10,383 nucleotides of DNA, taken from JBEISR01 sp044337705 (GTDB lineage: Bacteria; Planctomycetota; Planctomycetia; Pirellulales; Pirellulaceae). Position numbers and translations under genes: made by a program. Of this stretch, positions 1 to 6,100 are shown piece by piece. The notes under the pieces were generated by a model that was not told the origin of the DNA, searched no databases, and saw nothing but the letters and a program-made list of their open reading frames with translations. The stretch lies in assembly GCA_044337705.1 (NCBI GenBank), contig JBIINB010000149.1, positions 1 through 10,383 of the forward strand. The letters run 5' to 3'. The stretch's first letter is position 1, and the number at the start of each line of letters is the position of its first letter.

Positions 1-367
1 ACGCCCGTGCCGCTTGGGACGATGACCTTCACGGGCGGGACGCCCGTGCCACTTCAGACAACGATCATTGCGGGCGGGATGCCCGTGCCGCTTGGGACGA
101 TGATCTTCACGGGCGGGACGCCCGTGCCACTTCAGACAACGATCATTGCGGGCGGGACGCCTGTGCCGCTTGGGACGATGATCTTCACGGGCGGGACGCC
201 CGTGCCACTTCAGACAACGATCATTGCGGGCGGGACGCCCGTGCCGCTTGGGACGATGACCTTCACGGGCGGGACGCCCGTGCCACTTCAGACAACGATC
301 ATTGCGGGCGGGATGCCCGTGCCGCTTGGGACGAAGACCTTCACGGGCGGGACGCCCGTGCCACTTC
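1..367. repeat. Alternating 39-bp tandem array (78-bp higher-order unit)
   Basis: Nine complete 39-bp subunits lie head to tail from position 1 to 351, and a tenth stops after 16 bases at 367. Two subunit types alternate strictly. Type A starts at 1, 79, 157, 235 and 313. Type B starts at 40, 118, 196 and 274, with the partial copy at 352. By my count A and B match at about 30 of 39 positions. Both begin ACGCCCGTGCC and end CGGGCGGG. The four full B copies are identical, while A copies vary at subunit positions 2, 6, 23 and 26. Every junction is an inverted repeat, perfect at A-to-B junctions (CACGGGCG, loop GGA, CGCCCGTG). The array begins before the window, so its copy number is unknown. 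It sits about 15 bp beyond the stop of the minus-strand PSCyt gene. Because 39 is a multiple of 3, any stop-free frame stays open through it, so the apparent 13-residue repeat peptide is probably an artefact. Confidence 0.95.
342..360 (-). terminator. Hairpin beyond the PSCyt gene, possible 3' end structure
   Basis: The last A-to-B junction of the 39-bp array gives a perfect 8-bp, G+C-rich stem with a 3-nt loop. It lies about 21 nt past the TAG stop (382-384) of the minus-strand gene. No T-run follows, so it is not a canonical intrinsic terminator. It could still stabilise the 3' end of the mRNA, or work with Rho or as one of several stacked hairpins. The stem is directly visible; termination is inference. 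Confidence 0.3.
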
Positions 368-381
368 GCAGAGGAACCGCG

Positions 382-3300
382 CTAGGGTCGGGTAATCGTT
401 TCGTGGAGGTTCAGCAGGACTCGGCAGACGCTGGTCCAGGCGGCCAGTTCAGGAAACTGATCCTGTGATAGGGACGTACGGCTAGCTCCCACCGCAACCA
501 GTTTGGCGGACCCTTCCACATCTTCCCTCCATTGGCTGCGGTGCTTGACCAGCAATTCCGACAGCACCTGGGTCTCTTGTTCGGTAGGCCAGCGTCCGGC
601 GACGCGATGAAAACCTATCTCCAGGCGCCGCCGATCATCGATCGGTTGGCGATCGGCCAGAAGTTGTTCGGCCAGATGCCGAGCGGCTTCGACGTAGGAC
701 GGATCGTTGAGCAGGACTAGGGACTGGAGCGGCGTGTTGGAGCGAGGTCGGTCGGCGGTGCATTCCTCGCGGCTTGGGGCATCGAAAGCGAGCAGGGAAG
801 GGTGGAGGTATTGCCGTTGCCAGTGGGTATAGAGCCCTCTTCGATAGAGCGATTCGCCCTGGCTGTTCTGCCATTCGCGCGTCGGGAAGTTGAGGTAGGC
901 CCAATAACCGGGTGGCTGGTAGGGGCGAACGCTTCGGCCCCCGACCAACCGGACCAGCAGATCGCTGACCGCCAGTGCGTTGTCGCGTACCAGTTCGGCA
1001 TCCATGCGGTAGCGGTTCTGATGCGTCAGCCAGCGGTTGGTTGGATCGACCGCCATCTGCCTGTCGGTCGCTGAGGCGCTTCGCTGATAGGCCGACGACA
1101 GGACGATCAGACGGACCATCTCCTTGATGTTCCAGCCCGAGTCGATCATACGTGCTGCAAGGTAATCGAGAAGCTGAGGATGGCTGGGAGGATCACCTTG
1201 AGATCCGAAGTCATCGACTCGTCGCGCGATCCCGGCGCCGAAGAAATGTTTCCATAGTCGGTTGACCAGCACGCGCGAGGTCAGAGGATGTTCGGGGGCC
1301 ACCAGCCAGCGGGCCAGATCGAGTCGGTTGGCGCGGGAGGGATTGGCTTTCTCCAGAGGCACCGTCAGCACTTCGGGCACCGCCGGTTCGACCACTTCTC
1401 CCGAATCATCCATCCAGTTACCGCGAGCTAGCACGCGGACCATTCGGGGGCTGACGGTGCGAGTGACCAGTGTGACGGGGATCGATTTCTCATGCGTTTC
1501 AATCTCTTTTCTCCGCGCTGCAATGAGGTCTCGCATCGGCTGGAGAGTGGGCGACTTTTCTTTCCACCATGCGGTCAGCCTGCCAGCCTCTTCCTCGCTC
1601 CGAGAACCTGAAGCGGCATCCGCTGCGGCGAGAGTCTCCTGGGTCGCCTGATCCAGATAAAACTTTGGAATCGGCTGGGCAGACCAGGAGACGCGGAATC
1701 GTCCGAGCGTATGTTGGGGGTTGTCGAGATTCTGCAGCAGCGTGATTTGAAGGCTTCCTGCCTGATCGGGTATCGCCGTTGGGTCCAATGCAAACCAGGC
1801 ATCGTTCCGCTGCCCGGCTCGTTCCATCACCGCCCAGCCCCAGGTAGGGCCTTTGGCATCCTCATCGAAAGCACCGGCGACCGACCATTTACCGTAGGGA
1901 TTGGCCCCGGCGGCCCCCGTTTGTTCGTAGCTGGCGAGACCTTGAATGATTGGAATCTTCTTCGGTTCCCCCTCACCCTCAGGCACCCATTGGATGATCA
2001 GTTCACTGAGAACAAAATTCCCATTGCCCGCGCGTCCGGGACCTTTGTTAGGCAAGGAGTCGTCGGGGAGCGTTTCGATGCGCAGCGTCTGGATCTCCTT
2101 CGGAAAGCGGTTCCAAAGGAGGGTCGTCTGGTCGGTGGGGGGGGAGTTGCCAGATACCAGCAGGGAGTGGTCGGGTTGCAGCGTCAGTGTGGCGCCCTGG
2201 GCGGAGGTGGATTGATCAGGAGGGACGATGGACCATTTAGGCAGCTCCGCAAGCCACTGGTCCAATCCAGGTAGTGATTGCGCGCCTGCCGATCGATACT
2301 CGGCCTCCGCCTCTTCCAGCTGTTGCTTGAGCTGTTGCTGCCTAGCCTCCTGCTCGGGGGTCGGCACCGGGATGCTGGGGCCCCAGATCCCAGTATCGTT
2401 GGCACCGGCATAGAGTCCTTTCTCCTCGATATCGGCGAAGAATGCTTCCAGCTGATAGAAGTCGCGGATCGAGAAAGGGTCGTATTTGTGGTCGTGGCAT
2501 TCACAGCAGCCCAGCGTCAGCCCCATCCAGGTACCGCCCAGATTTCGAACCCGCTCGGCGATGTACTTGGCGAGGTACTCCTTATCCTGGACGCCTCCCT
2601 CGGCGCTCATCATCCCCAGCCGGTTGTATCCGGAGGCGATCTGCAAACGTCGCGATTGGCTAGTGCCCGGGTTTTGCGGCAGGAGATCACCGGCCAGCTG
2701 TTCGATGGTGAACTGATCGAACGGCACGTTGCGGTTGAATGCATCGATCACGTAATCTCGGTAGGGCGAAACGCTCATCTCCTGATCGCCGTGGTAGCCG
2801 ACGCTGTCTGCGTAACGGACTAGATCCATCCAGAGCATCGCCATCCGCTCGCCATAGTGTTCTGAATTGAGCAGTTCCTCCACCAGACGCGTGTAGGCAT
2901 AGGGCGATGCATCGCTGGCGAACTGCTCGACCCGCTGTGGGCTGGGAGGAAGGCCAAGAAGGTCCAGGCTCAACCGCCGTATGAGGGTGCGTCGGTCGGC
3001 GGCGGGCGAAACCTCCAGCGAAAGTCTGGTGATCGGGCCGGCCAGAAAATGATCGATGGCGTTGCTGCCATCGGGTAGCTGCACCTTCGGGACGGCGGGG
3101 CGATCGATCGGCTGGAAAGCCCAGTGGCCTTCATAGGTTGCCCCTTGCTCAATCCATCGCCCAAGCAACTTTCGCTGCTCGTCGCTGAGTGGTTTTCCGG
3201 TCGAATCGGGTGGCATCCGCAGCTGGGGGTCATCGGTGGTGATACGATCCCAGAGTTGACTTTCGGACAGTTTGCCGGCGACTACCGCACCAGGCTGCCC

Positions 3301-3519
3301 GTCACTTCCCAATAGTCCCGCTTCGGTATCCAGACGTAGATCGGCTTCGCGTCGGTTTGCATCGGGCCCATGGCATGCAAAGCAATGATCGGAAAGGATC
3401 GGCCGGATGTCGCGATTGAATTGGATGGCTTCTTCCTGCCCGAAGCACGAAGTAGTCAAGCCGGTTGCCAATAAGGCGGCAATCAGGCCCATCGAGCCAA
3501 ACAATCGGAACGATCGCAT
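382..3519 (-). CDS. PSCyt1/DUF1549/DUF1553 secreted cytochrome-like protein
   Basis: This 1045-residue protein has the planctomycete order PSCyt1, PSCyt2 (DUF1549), PSD1 (DUF1553). The N-terminus looks like a Sec signal peptide: basic residues at 2-5, a hydrophobic stretch at about 7-21, and likely cleavage near 27-29. PSCyt1 spans about 33-125 and carries the haem-type motif C46-F-A-C49-H50. DUF1549 spans about 153-365 and contains a second CxxCH, C338-C-E-C341-H342, followed by DHKYDP. A Gln/Glu-rich, probably coiled segment lies at about 388-412. A beta-rich region at about 440-615 includes GPGRAGNGNFVLSEL. DUF1553 runs from about 728 to the end. The ATG at 3519 has GGGAG seven bases upstream. 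The family is thought to act outside the cytoplasm and is often linked to polysaccharide use or redox chemistry, but no precise reaction is established. The usual DUF1501 partner does not follow; the 39-bp array does. The product looks complete, ending near the family's conserved LLNLxExITR motif. Confidence 0.93.
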   Translation of the reverse strand: MRSFRLFGSMGLIAALLATGLTTSCFGQEEAIQFNRDIRPILSDHCFACHGPDANRREADLRLDTEAGLLGSDGQPGAVVAGKLSESQLWDRITTDDPQLRMPPDSTGKPLSDEQRKLLGRWIEQGATYEGHWAFQPIDRPAVPKVQLPDGSNAIDHFLAGPITRLSLEVSPAADRRTLIRRLSLDLLGLPPSPQRVEQFASDASPYAYTRLVEELLNSEHYGERMAMLWMDLVRYADSVGYHGDQEMSVSPYRDYVIDAFNRNVPFDQFTIEQLAGDLLPQNPGTSQSRRLQIASGYNRLGMMSAEGGVQDKEYLAKYIAERVRNLGGTWMGLTLGCCECHDHKYDPFSIRDFYQLEAFFADIEEKGLYAGANDTGIWGPSIPVPTPEQEARQQQLKQQLEEAEAEYRSAGAQSLPGLDQWLAELPKWSIVPPDQSTSAQGATLTLQPDHSLLVSGNSPPTDQTTLLWNRFPKEIQTLRIETLPDDSLPNKGPGRAGNGNFVLSELIIQWVPEGEGEPKKIPIIQGLASYEQTGAAGANPYGKWSVAGAFDEDAKGPTWGWAVMERAGQRNDAWFALDPTAIPDQAGSLQITLLQNLDNPQHTLGRFRVSWSAQPIPKFYLDQATQETLAAADAASGSRSEEEAGRLTAWWKEKSPTLQPMRDLIAARRKEIETHEKSIPVTLVTRTVSPRMVRVLARGNWMDDSGEVVEPAVPEVLTVPLEKANPSRANRLDLARWLVAPEHPLTSRVLVNRLWKHFFGAGIARRVDDFGSQGDPPSHPQLLDYLAARMIDSGWNIKEMVRLIVLSSAYQRSASATDRQMAVDPTNRWLTHQNRYRMDAELVRDNALAVSDLLVRLVGGRSVRPYQPPGYWAYLNFPTREWQNSQGESLYRRGLYTHWQRQYLHPSLLAFDAPSREECTADRPRSNTPLQSLVLLNDPSYVEAARHLAEQLLADRQPIDDRRRLEIGFHRVAGRWPTEQETQVLSELLVKHRSQWREDVEGSAKLVAVGASRTSLSQDQFPELAAWTSVCRVLLNLHETITRP

Positions 3520-3633
3520 GAAAAAACTCCCGGTAGGGAAGGCGTGGCAAACGGAGGGGATCTATGGGCAGGAGGCGGATGGGTTGGCGATTGCCCTGTT
3601 CCCACACGATCCTTACAGAGGGACCAACTACTT

Positions 3634-3639
3634 ATTGTA
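3634..3639 (-). promoter_or_regulatory. Candidate -10 element for the PSCyt gene
   Basis: Read on the minus strand, this is TACAAT within TCTACAATAAG, about 115 nt before the ATG at 3519. The best -35 at 18-bp spacing is TGGAAC, a weak match. The same CTACAATRAG string occurs before the glycoside hydrolase gene (7396-7405), which strengthens the call slightly. The transcription start is inferred only. Confidence 0.4.
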
Positions 3640-3736
3640 GAAAACAGTCTCTTAGGGTTCCACCATCGGAGGTGCCGTACGCCGAGGGTTTCACTGGAAT
3701 GCAGCGGTGAGCTATCGTGGCGGATGCTTAGCGGGA

Positions 3737-3742
3737 TAGAAT
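3737..3742 (+). promoter_or_regulatory. Weak candidate -10 for the membrane protein gene
   Basis: TAGAAT lies 51 nt before the ATG at 3794, in the divergent intergenic region 3520-3793. I see no good -35 at standard spacing. This is the best sigma-70-like hexamer near that gene on the plus strand, not a firm promoter call. Confidence 0.2.
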
Positions 3743-3793
3743 AAGCAGTCATCCGAACGCAATGTTTGCCTTACCTGTGGGGTAACGGACTCG

Positions 3794-4546
3794 ATGGATG
3801 AAGTGGAGCGGAAGTGGCAAGGAAGTTTCTTTGGGCCGCGCTGGTCGATCGCTCACCTTCTGTTTTGGACCTTGTCGGTCGCACTGATGCATCAGGTGCT
3901 GCGGTTTCTCCCTGGAAGCGGAGGTGCAGGGGGATCGAGTGCCGAGCAGACTCTGTTGGCGCTGGCCTATGGAACCGTCATTGGAATTGGAGTGCCAGCG
4001 ATCCTGGTCCCGCATGGCGCGGTTAGGTTCTGGGAGCATCCAGCGAGGATCCTATGGGGTTTGAGCGTCGCGATGGTGCTGCTGGACCTCTGTCAGCAGT
4101 GCCTGGCAGATGAATGGCGCGTTTACACCGAAGGGATTCCTCCCAGCGAGGCGTGTGCGATGGGTGCGCACTGCACCGCTGCCGTCTGGTCTCTGTACGC
4201 CCTCACCCGCAGCAAGATATCGCTTGGATGGAAATTTGGTCTGGCCCTCCTGGTGATCGATCAGTGCGTTCGCTTCTTCCTGCTCGGCTTTTCGGTCCTC
4301 TTTTCCCGGGGAGTACGGGGAATGACCGCCTGGGACCCCATCGTTCTCCAGGTGACTCTGGGCGCCGCGATGAGCCTGATCGTCTGCCTTTACTGGATGG
4401 CGATGGCGGGAATCGACTGGTGGACTGGAAAACACCGCGACTGGCAGTCAGCCACCCTCCTCTGGTTGCTTCCCGCTATCACCCTGGCCCCGCTGATGCC
4501 GGGACTCTACGAACTCTATCGGGGGTGGAAACTGGGGCTGTTCTGA
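3794..4546 (+). CDS. Multi-pass membrane protein of unknown function
   Basis: I do not recognise this 250-residue protein. It is strongly hydrophobic, with six or seven likely membrane segments at about 18-36, 53-74, 86-103, 122-139, 145-170, 183-206 and 220-237. Aromatic residues are abundant, and the C-terminus is a short basic tail. Possibly notable residues are Cys at 100, 103, 121, 127, 158 and 198, and Asp/Glu/Arg near the membrane edges (LADEWRVYTEG at 104-114, IDWW at 207-210). No transporter, kinase or protease signature stands out. The ATG at 3794 has only a weak GGGGT-type ribosome site (about 3779-3783). It is divergent from the PSCyt gene and 156 bp ahead of the Fur-family gene on the same strand. 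Length, hydrophobicity and G+C-rich third positions support a real gene. Its role, and any tie to the regulator, are unknown. Confidence 0.75.
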   Translation: MDEVERKWQGSFFGPRWSIAHLLFWTLSVALMHQVLRFLPGSGGAGGSSAEQTLLALAYGTVIGIGVPAILVPHGAVRFWEHPARILWGLSVAMVLLDLCQQCLADEWRVYTEGIPPSEACAMGAHCTAAVWSLYALTRSKISLGWKFGLALLVIDQCVRFFLLGFSVLFSRGVRGMTAWDPIVLQVTLGAAMSLIVCLYWMAMAGIDWWTGKHRDWQSATLLWLLPAITLAPLMPGLYELYRGWKLGLF

Positions 4547-4566
4547 TTTCTATGGGGAAGCCACCC

Positions 4567-4582
4567 TTCGAGTTCCCTCGAA
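4567..4582. terminator. Small hairpin after the membrane protein gene
   Basis: TTCGAG, loop TTCC, CTCGAA forms a perfect 6-bp stem starting 20 nt after the stop of the membrane protein gene. A short A-run follows on the plus strand; read on the minus strand a T-run precedes the stem, so it is not a canonical intrinsic terminator in either direction. The structure is visible; the function is uncertain. Confidence 0.25.
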
Positions 4583-4702
4583 AAATGAGTGCCCAATCCC
4601 TGGCTGTGGAGTATATTGAGCCGAGGAGATGAGCCGACGGGGGGGAAGTGGGCGAGCCGGATGTGGAATCGACGGAATGCTGTTTCTGGGAGTTGGTTGC
4701 GG

Positions 4703-5173
4703 ATGGGAAAGGACCGGGGGAAGGGGAAGAGTTCGGAGCAATTGCGAGCGACCGCTCGCGACAAGATTCGGGTTGCAGGCCTCCGCAGCACCCCGGCTCG
4801 CGTTGCAACGCTGCTGGCGCTCGAGCATTCCGATTCACCACTGACGCATGCGGAAGTAGCCGAAAAGATCCAGGAGCTGGGCGTCGATAAAGCGACGGTT
4901 CTTCGCAACTTGGTCGATCTGGTTGCTGCTGGGCTGGCGCGTCGCACCGAACTGGGCGACCGGCTTTGGCGCTACGAATCCGCCGATCCCGCTCAGCCGC
5001 TTGAAGCCCATCCTCACTTCCTTTGCGTTGACTGCGGGTCCGTCACCTGCCTGGGAGATCTGGAACTGACACCAAGCAGCCGGCGACAGTCGGAGGTGGT
5101 TGGAAAGGTGACAGAAATTCTTTTGAAAGGTCACTGCCAGAGCTGCCATGAGGTGCAGCCAGTTCAGAGTTGA
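4703..5173 (+). CDS. Fur-family metal-responsive transcriptional regulator
   Basis: From the ATG at 4703 the product has 156 residues, typical for the Fur/Zur/PerR family of cytoplasmic dimeric metal-dependent regulators. The N-terminal winged helix is at about 20-92: LRSTPARVATLLAL (27-40) matches the family LRxTPQR helix, and DKATVLRNLVDLVAAGLA (62-79) is the recognition region. The usual Tyr of ATVYRxL is Leu here. The dimerisation domain has H103-P-H105, then C108-V-D-C111 and C145-Q-S-C148, the two CxxC pairs that hold structural zinc in many family members. The reading frame is open back to a GTG at 4589, with another ATG at 4661. I prefer 4703 because homology begins just after it and GGGAG lies at 4688-4692; the upstream residues look non-homologous and basic. 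Whether it senses iron, zinc, manganese or peroxide cannot be told from sequence. I saw no clear Fur-box palindrome nearby. Confidence 0.88.
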   Translation: MGKDRGKGKSSEQLRATARDKIRVAGLRSTPARVATLLALEHSDSPLTHAEVAEKIQELGVDKATVLRNLVDLVAAGLARRTELGDRLWRYESADPAQPLEAHPHFLCVDCGSVTCLGDLELTPSSRRQSEVVGKVTEILLKGHCQSCHEVQPVQS

Positions 5174-5179
5174 CGCTGG

Positions 5180-5202
5180 TGAGCCACCCGCAGGTGGCCT
5201 CA
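5180..5202. terminator. Hairpin between fur-type gene and tRNA-Ala
   Basis: Six bases after the TGA of the Fur-family gene, GCCACC (5183-5188), loop CGCA and GGTGGC (5193-5198) form a perfect stem. TGA/TCA extends it by three more pairs past one bulged C. On the plus strand no T-run follows. On the minus strand, reading out of the tRNA gene, the stem is preceded rather than followed by TTTT. It may limit read-through from either side, but canonical termination is not shown. Confidence 0.4.
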
Positions 5203-5265
5203 GAAAAGCCGACTCAGTCCCGACAGCGCGTGGCCGGTAGGGGATCAAGCAGATCAACGATAGAA

Positions 5266-5338
5266 TGGAGCGGAAGGGAGTCGAACCCTCGACCTCAGCA
5301 TTGCGAACGCTGCGCTCTCCCAACTGAGCTACCGCCCC
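5266..5338 (-). tRNA. tRNA-Ala (anticodon CGC)
   Basis: The minus strand folds into a complete 73-nt cloverleaf. The acceptor stem is GGGGCGG/CCGCTCC, the D stem GCTC/GAGC with an 8-nt loop, the anticodon stem CAGCG/TGCTG with loop TTCGCAA, the variable loop AGGTC, and the T arm GAGGG-TTCGACT-CCCTT, followed by discriminator A. The anticodon CGC reads GCG (Ala). The G3:U70 wobble pair, the main alanine identity element, is present, so both signals agree. CCA is not encoded; TTCT follows the discriminator. The gene lies antisense between two plus-strand protein genes. Confidence 0.97.
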
Positions 5339-5363
5339 TAGCAGAATCTTTCGTCAGAGCGAT

Positions 5364-5391
5364 ATCGTAACGCCCGATGGCATAATGTCCA
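5364..5391 (-). promoter_or_regulatory. Candidate promoter of tRNA-Ala
   Basis: On the minus strand, TGGACA (5391-5386) is followed after 16 bp by TACGAT (5369-5364), a good sigma-70-type pair. The expected start would leave a leader of about 20 nt before the mature tRNA 5' end at 5338, which is plausible. A plus-strand CATAAT at 5381-5386 touches the -35 element and might serve aroK, but it lacks a convincing -35. Confidence 0.5.
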
Positions 5392-5476
5392 GAGCCAGCC
5401 AGTCGGGGATCGTCAGGCAGATGCCTTGTGGCCGACAGCAGATGAGGGGGCGAGTCGCCCGAAATTTCCCAGTGAT

Positions 5477-5480
5477 GGAG
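5477..5480 (+). promoter_or_regulatory. Ribosome binding site that fixes the aroK start
   Basis: GGAG lies eight bases before the ATG at 5489. The frame is open upstream to a GTG at 5426, but those 21 extra residues are not part of the shikimate kinase fold and lack a comparable site. Confidence 0.6.
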
Positions 5481-5488
5481 TCAGCCGC

Positions 5489-6100
5489 ATGCAACCGGGC
5501 GGAGCCAGCAAGCTCTATCTGATCGGATTTCGTGGTGCGGGAAAGACGACCGTCGCCAGTTGCCTTGCCAGGCGCCTGGAATGCGAATGGGTCGATGCCG
5601 ATCAATGGATTGAAAGATCGGCAGGAGAAACGATCCGAGATATTTTCCAGCGCTGTGGCGAGCAGGGTTTTCGAGACTTGGAAGAGCAAGCAGTCGCCAC
5701 GCTGGCGCAGGGGAACATTCCAATTGTCTCCCTGGGAGGTGGTGCGGTCCTGCGTCCAGCCAACCGTCGCTGGATCGCCCAGACCGGTCTGACCGTGTGG
5801 CTGCAGGCTTCAGCCCAGACGATTCGGAAGCGACTGTCACGCGACACGCGAAGCAACGCCAATCGTCCGCCGCTGACCAACCTATCTCAGGACGAAGAGA
5901 TCATCGCCCTCTTGGAACAACGAACGCCCCTCTATCGGGAAGCAGCCGACCTGACCGTGCTGGTGGACGATCGACGATCCGAGGAGATCGCCGACACGAT
6001 CGCCAGGTGGTGGCGTCAGCGTCAACGAAGCAATCTGGGAATGGCGAGGGAAACTACCGATTCGTCTTCCGTTCTGCCTGCCGAGCAAGAGGGCATGTAA
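5489..6100 (+). CDS. aroK: Shikimate kinase
   Basis: This is a 203-residue cytoplasmic kinase that uses ATP to phosphorylate shikimate at the 3-hydroxyl on the way to chorismate and the aromatic amino acids. Visible motifs are the Walker A loop GFRGAGKTT (13-21), the shikimate-binding DAD with D38, G-E-Q-G-F-R62 matching the conserved substrate arginine, the Walker-B-like LGGGAV (82-87), the lid RPPL with R126, and LYREAAD (148-154) with the adenine-side arginine. All key residues are present. The length is slightly above the usual 170-180 because of a polar C-terminal tail (about 180-203) outside the fold. The next gene begins at the base after its TAA, so the two are probably translationally coupled. 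Paralogous small kinases such as gluconate kinase lack this motif set. Confidence 0.95.
   Translation: MQPGGASKLYLIGFRGAGKTTVASCLARRLECEWVDADQWIERSAGETIRDIFQRCGEQGFRDLEEQAVATLAQGNIPIVSLGGGAVLRPANRRWIAQTGLTVWLQASAQTIRKRLSRDTRSNANRPPLTNLSQDEEIIALLEQRTPLYREAADLTVLVDDRRSEEIADTIARWWRQRQRSNLGMARETTDSSSVLPAEQEGM

Noticed and set aside
1..367. CRISPR array
   Set aside because: The palindromic junctions look repeat-like, but the sequences between them are themselves repeated (two types only), so there are no unique spacers, and no cas genes are present.
1..367. G-quadruplex tract from the GGGCGGG runs
   Set aside because: The runs are paired as GGGCGGG, but the next G-run is more than 7 nt away, so the standard four-run pattern is not met; hairpins are the better fold.
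7..468. Open frame encoding 13-residue TPVPL... repeats through the left array
   Set aside because: The frame is open because 39 is divisible by 3 and the unit lacks a stop in that frame. It runs antisense into the well-supported PSCyt gene, has no ribosome site, and its start lies in the array itself.
1711..2274. Plus-strand ORF opposite the PSCyt gene
   Set aside because: It is wholly antisense to a conserved gene, has no recognisable domain, and is expected from the G+C-rich codon pattern on the other strand.
5266..5338. tRNA-Ala as an integration attachment site
   Set aside because: No duplicated tRNA 3' end and no integrase or mobile gene are found in the window.
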